64,000 nt of DNA from Actinostola sp. cb2023 (taxonomy: Eukaryota; Cnidaria; Anthozoa; Actiniaria; Actinostolidae): the NCBI GenBank assembly GCA_033675265.1, contig JAUJYZ010000239.1:281001-345000 (forward strand). The letters are read 5' to 3'. Made by a program: the position numbers and the translations under genes. Shown in pieces: positions 63,566 to 64,000 of the stretch (the stretch's first letter is position 1; every line of letters begins with the position of its first letter). Below the pieces are notes generated by a model that did not search any database, was not told the DNA's origin, and saw only the letters and a list, made by a program, of their open reading frames with translations.

Positions 63566-63802
63566 GTAATGATAAAAAGGAATCTCGATCCCACACATCC
63601 ATTTATTAATTACTACATCTCTAATTTGGAGCACTTCAATGATCTTTCTTTCATTATAACCTTTGATATTGGGATGTAGAATTTTCCACATGATATCTTG
63701 TAAGGTAGGGGTAGCATTATGAATGATTAGATGGCAATAGACAGAGACCCAATAGTCTGTCCCATACCTCCTATGTAGATCGAGTGACAGCATATTGTAC
63801 AT
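63557..63802 (-). pseudogene. Possible C-terminal fragment of a retroelement protein (Penelope-like endonuclease?)
   Basis: An 81-residue minus frame reads RRYGTDYWVSVYCHLIIHNA, then PTLQDIMWKILHPNIKGYNE and RKIIEVLQIRDVVINK. The pattern ILH....Y..RKI.E...IR...N resembles the tail of GIY-YIG-type endonucleases in Penelope-like retroelements (kLLEa..I...p.lN). It is short, with no GIY-YIG core visible in the window. A low-confidence identification. Confidence 0.3.
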
Positions 63803-64000
63803 AGTTTATCTCAGAGTCCAATGTTATCATTCACTTATATGTATTATATTAAACTAAATCAGTATAAGCTTATATATAAACTGCAATGCTTTATTATGCT
63901 CTTGTAGTTAGAAATATAAAATATTGTTGTGTTGTTTGGTGTATTCTTATAGTCTAGTGGGGCAAAACATTGCATTGTTTTAATTAGTAAGCTTAGTTGT
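63803..64000. other. Window end, no feature seen
   Basis: AT-rich DNA without repeat or frame of note. Confidence 0.4.

Noticed and set aside
1..64000. tRNA, rRNA or snRNA genes
   Set aside because: I looked for B-box (GGTTCGAATCC-like) and conserved rRNA/snRNA stretches on both strands and saw none; a covariance-model scan would be needed to exclude small ones.

Overview
This is nuclear DNA from an animal, most likely an invertebrate. The signs are GT-AG introns, single-exon RING/B-box/NHL genes, a chaperonin (CCT6) gene end, and dense mobile DNA including DIRS-order, Ty3/gypsy and PIF/Harbinger elements, hAT-type and mariner-like MITEs, foldback elements and very large minisatellites. My impression is an anthozoan cnidarian (coral or sea anemone), but nothing in the window proves the taxon; amphioxus, mollusc or sponge remain possible.

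Layout. 0.3-3.7 kb: last three recognisable exons of CCT6 (TCP-1 zeta), + strand, with one intron filled by a 22-bp minisatellite and another by about 1.9 kb of pyrimidine-only DNA. 4.0-9.0 kb: short tandem repeats, several foldback elements and a decayed transposon-like coding remnant. 9.1-12.8 kb: a giant inverted repeat with a tyrosine-recombinase fragment cut by a hAT-type MITE at its centre, plus a diverged extra arm. 13.0-30.3 kb: a block of about 5.5 kb carrying a TRIM (RING, two B-boxes, coiled coil, filamin, NHL) gene occurs twice in direct orientation. Copy A (16.2-18.5 kb) is intact and is followed by a 113-bp satellite grown from its own 3' end. Copy B (28.0-30.3 kb) has lost its start codon by a 2-base deletion and carries extra transposon insertions. 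Between the copies are nested transposons and an orphan terminal exon of a long-chain acyl-CoA synthetase (25.0-25.2 kb).

30.3-34.1 kb: a minus-strand DIRS-like retroelement (gag, RT, RNase H) with direct terminal repeats and no tyrosine recombinase. 36.4-44.3 kb: MITEs and a PIF/Harbinger element with a two-exon DDE transposase and a divergently transcribed three-exon partner gene. 45.2-53.2 kb: two minisatellite fields, the second split by a Ty3/gypsy element whose protease-RT-RNase H segment is inverted relative to its integrase and LTRs although its 5-bp target duplication is intact. 53.3-55.4 kb: a small multi-exon gene of unknown function, interrupted by a 24-bp minisatellite. 55.9-57.9 kb: two more palindromic or inverted minisatellites. 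58.6-63.6 kb: a cluster of foldback transposons, two with clear target duplications (10 bp and 7 bp).

Few genes look cellular: CCT6, the TRIM pair, the acyl-CoA synthetase exon and perhaps the 53-55 kb gene. Nearly everything else is mobile or satellite DNA. I did not find a convincing new enzymatic system. The most unusual structures are the satellite built from a gene's stop-codon region, the internally inverted gypsy element, the recombinase fragment inside a giant palindrome, and the DIRS-like element lacking a recombinase.
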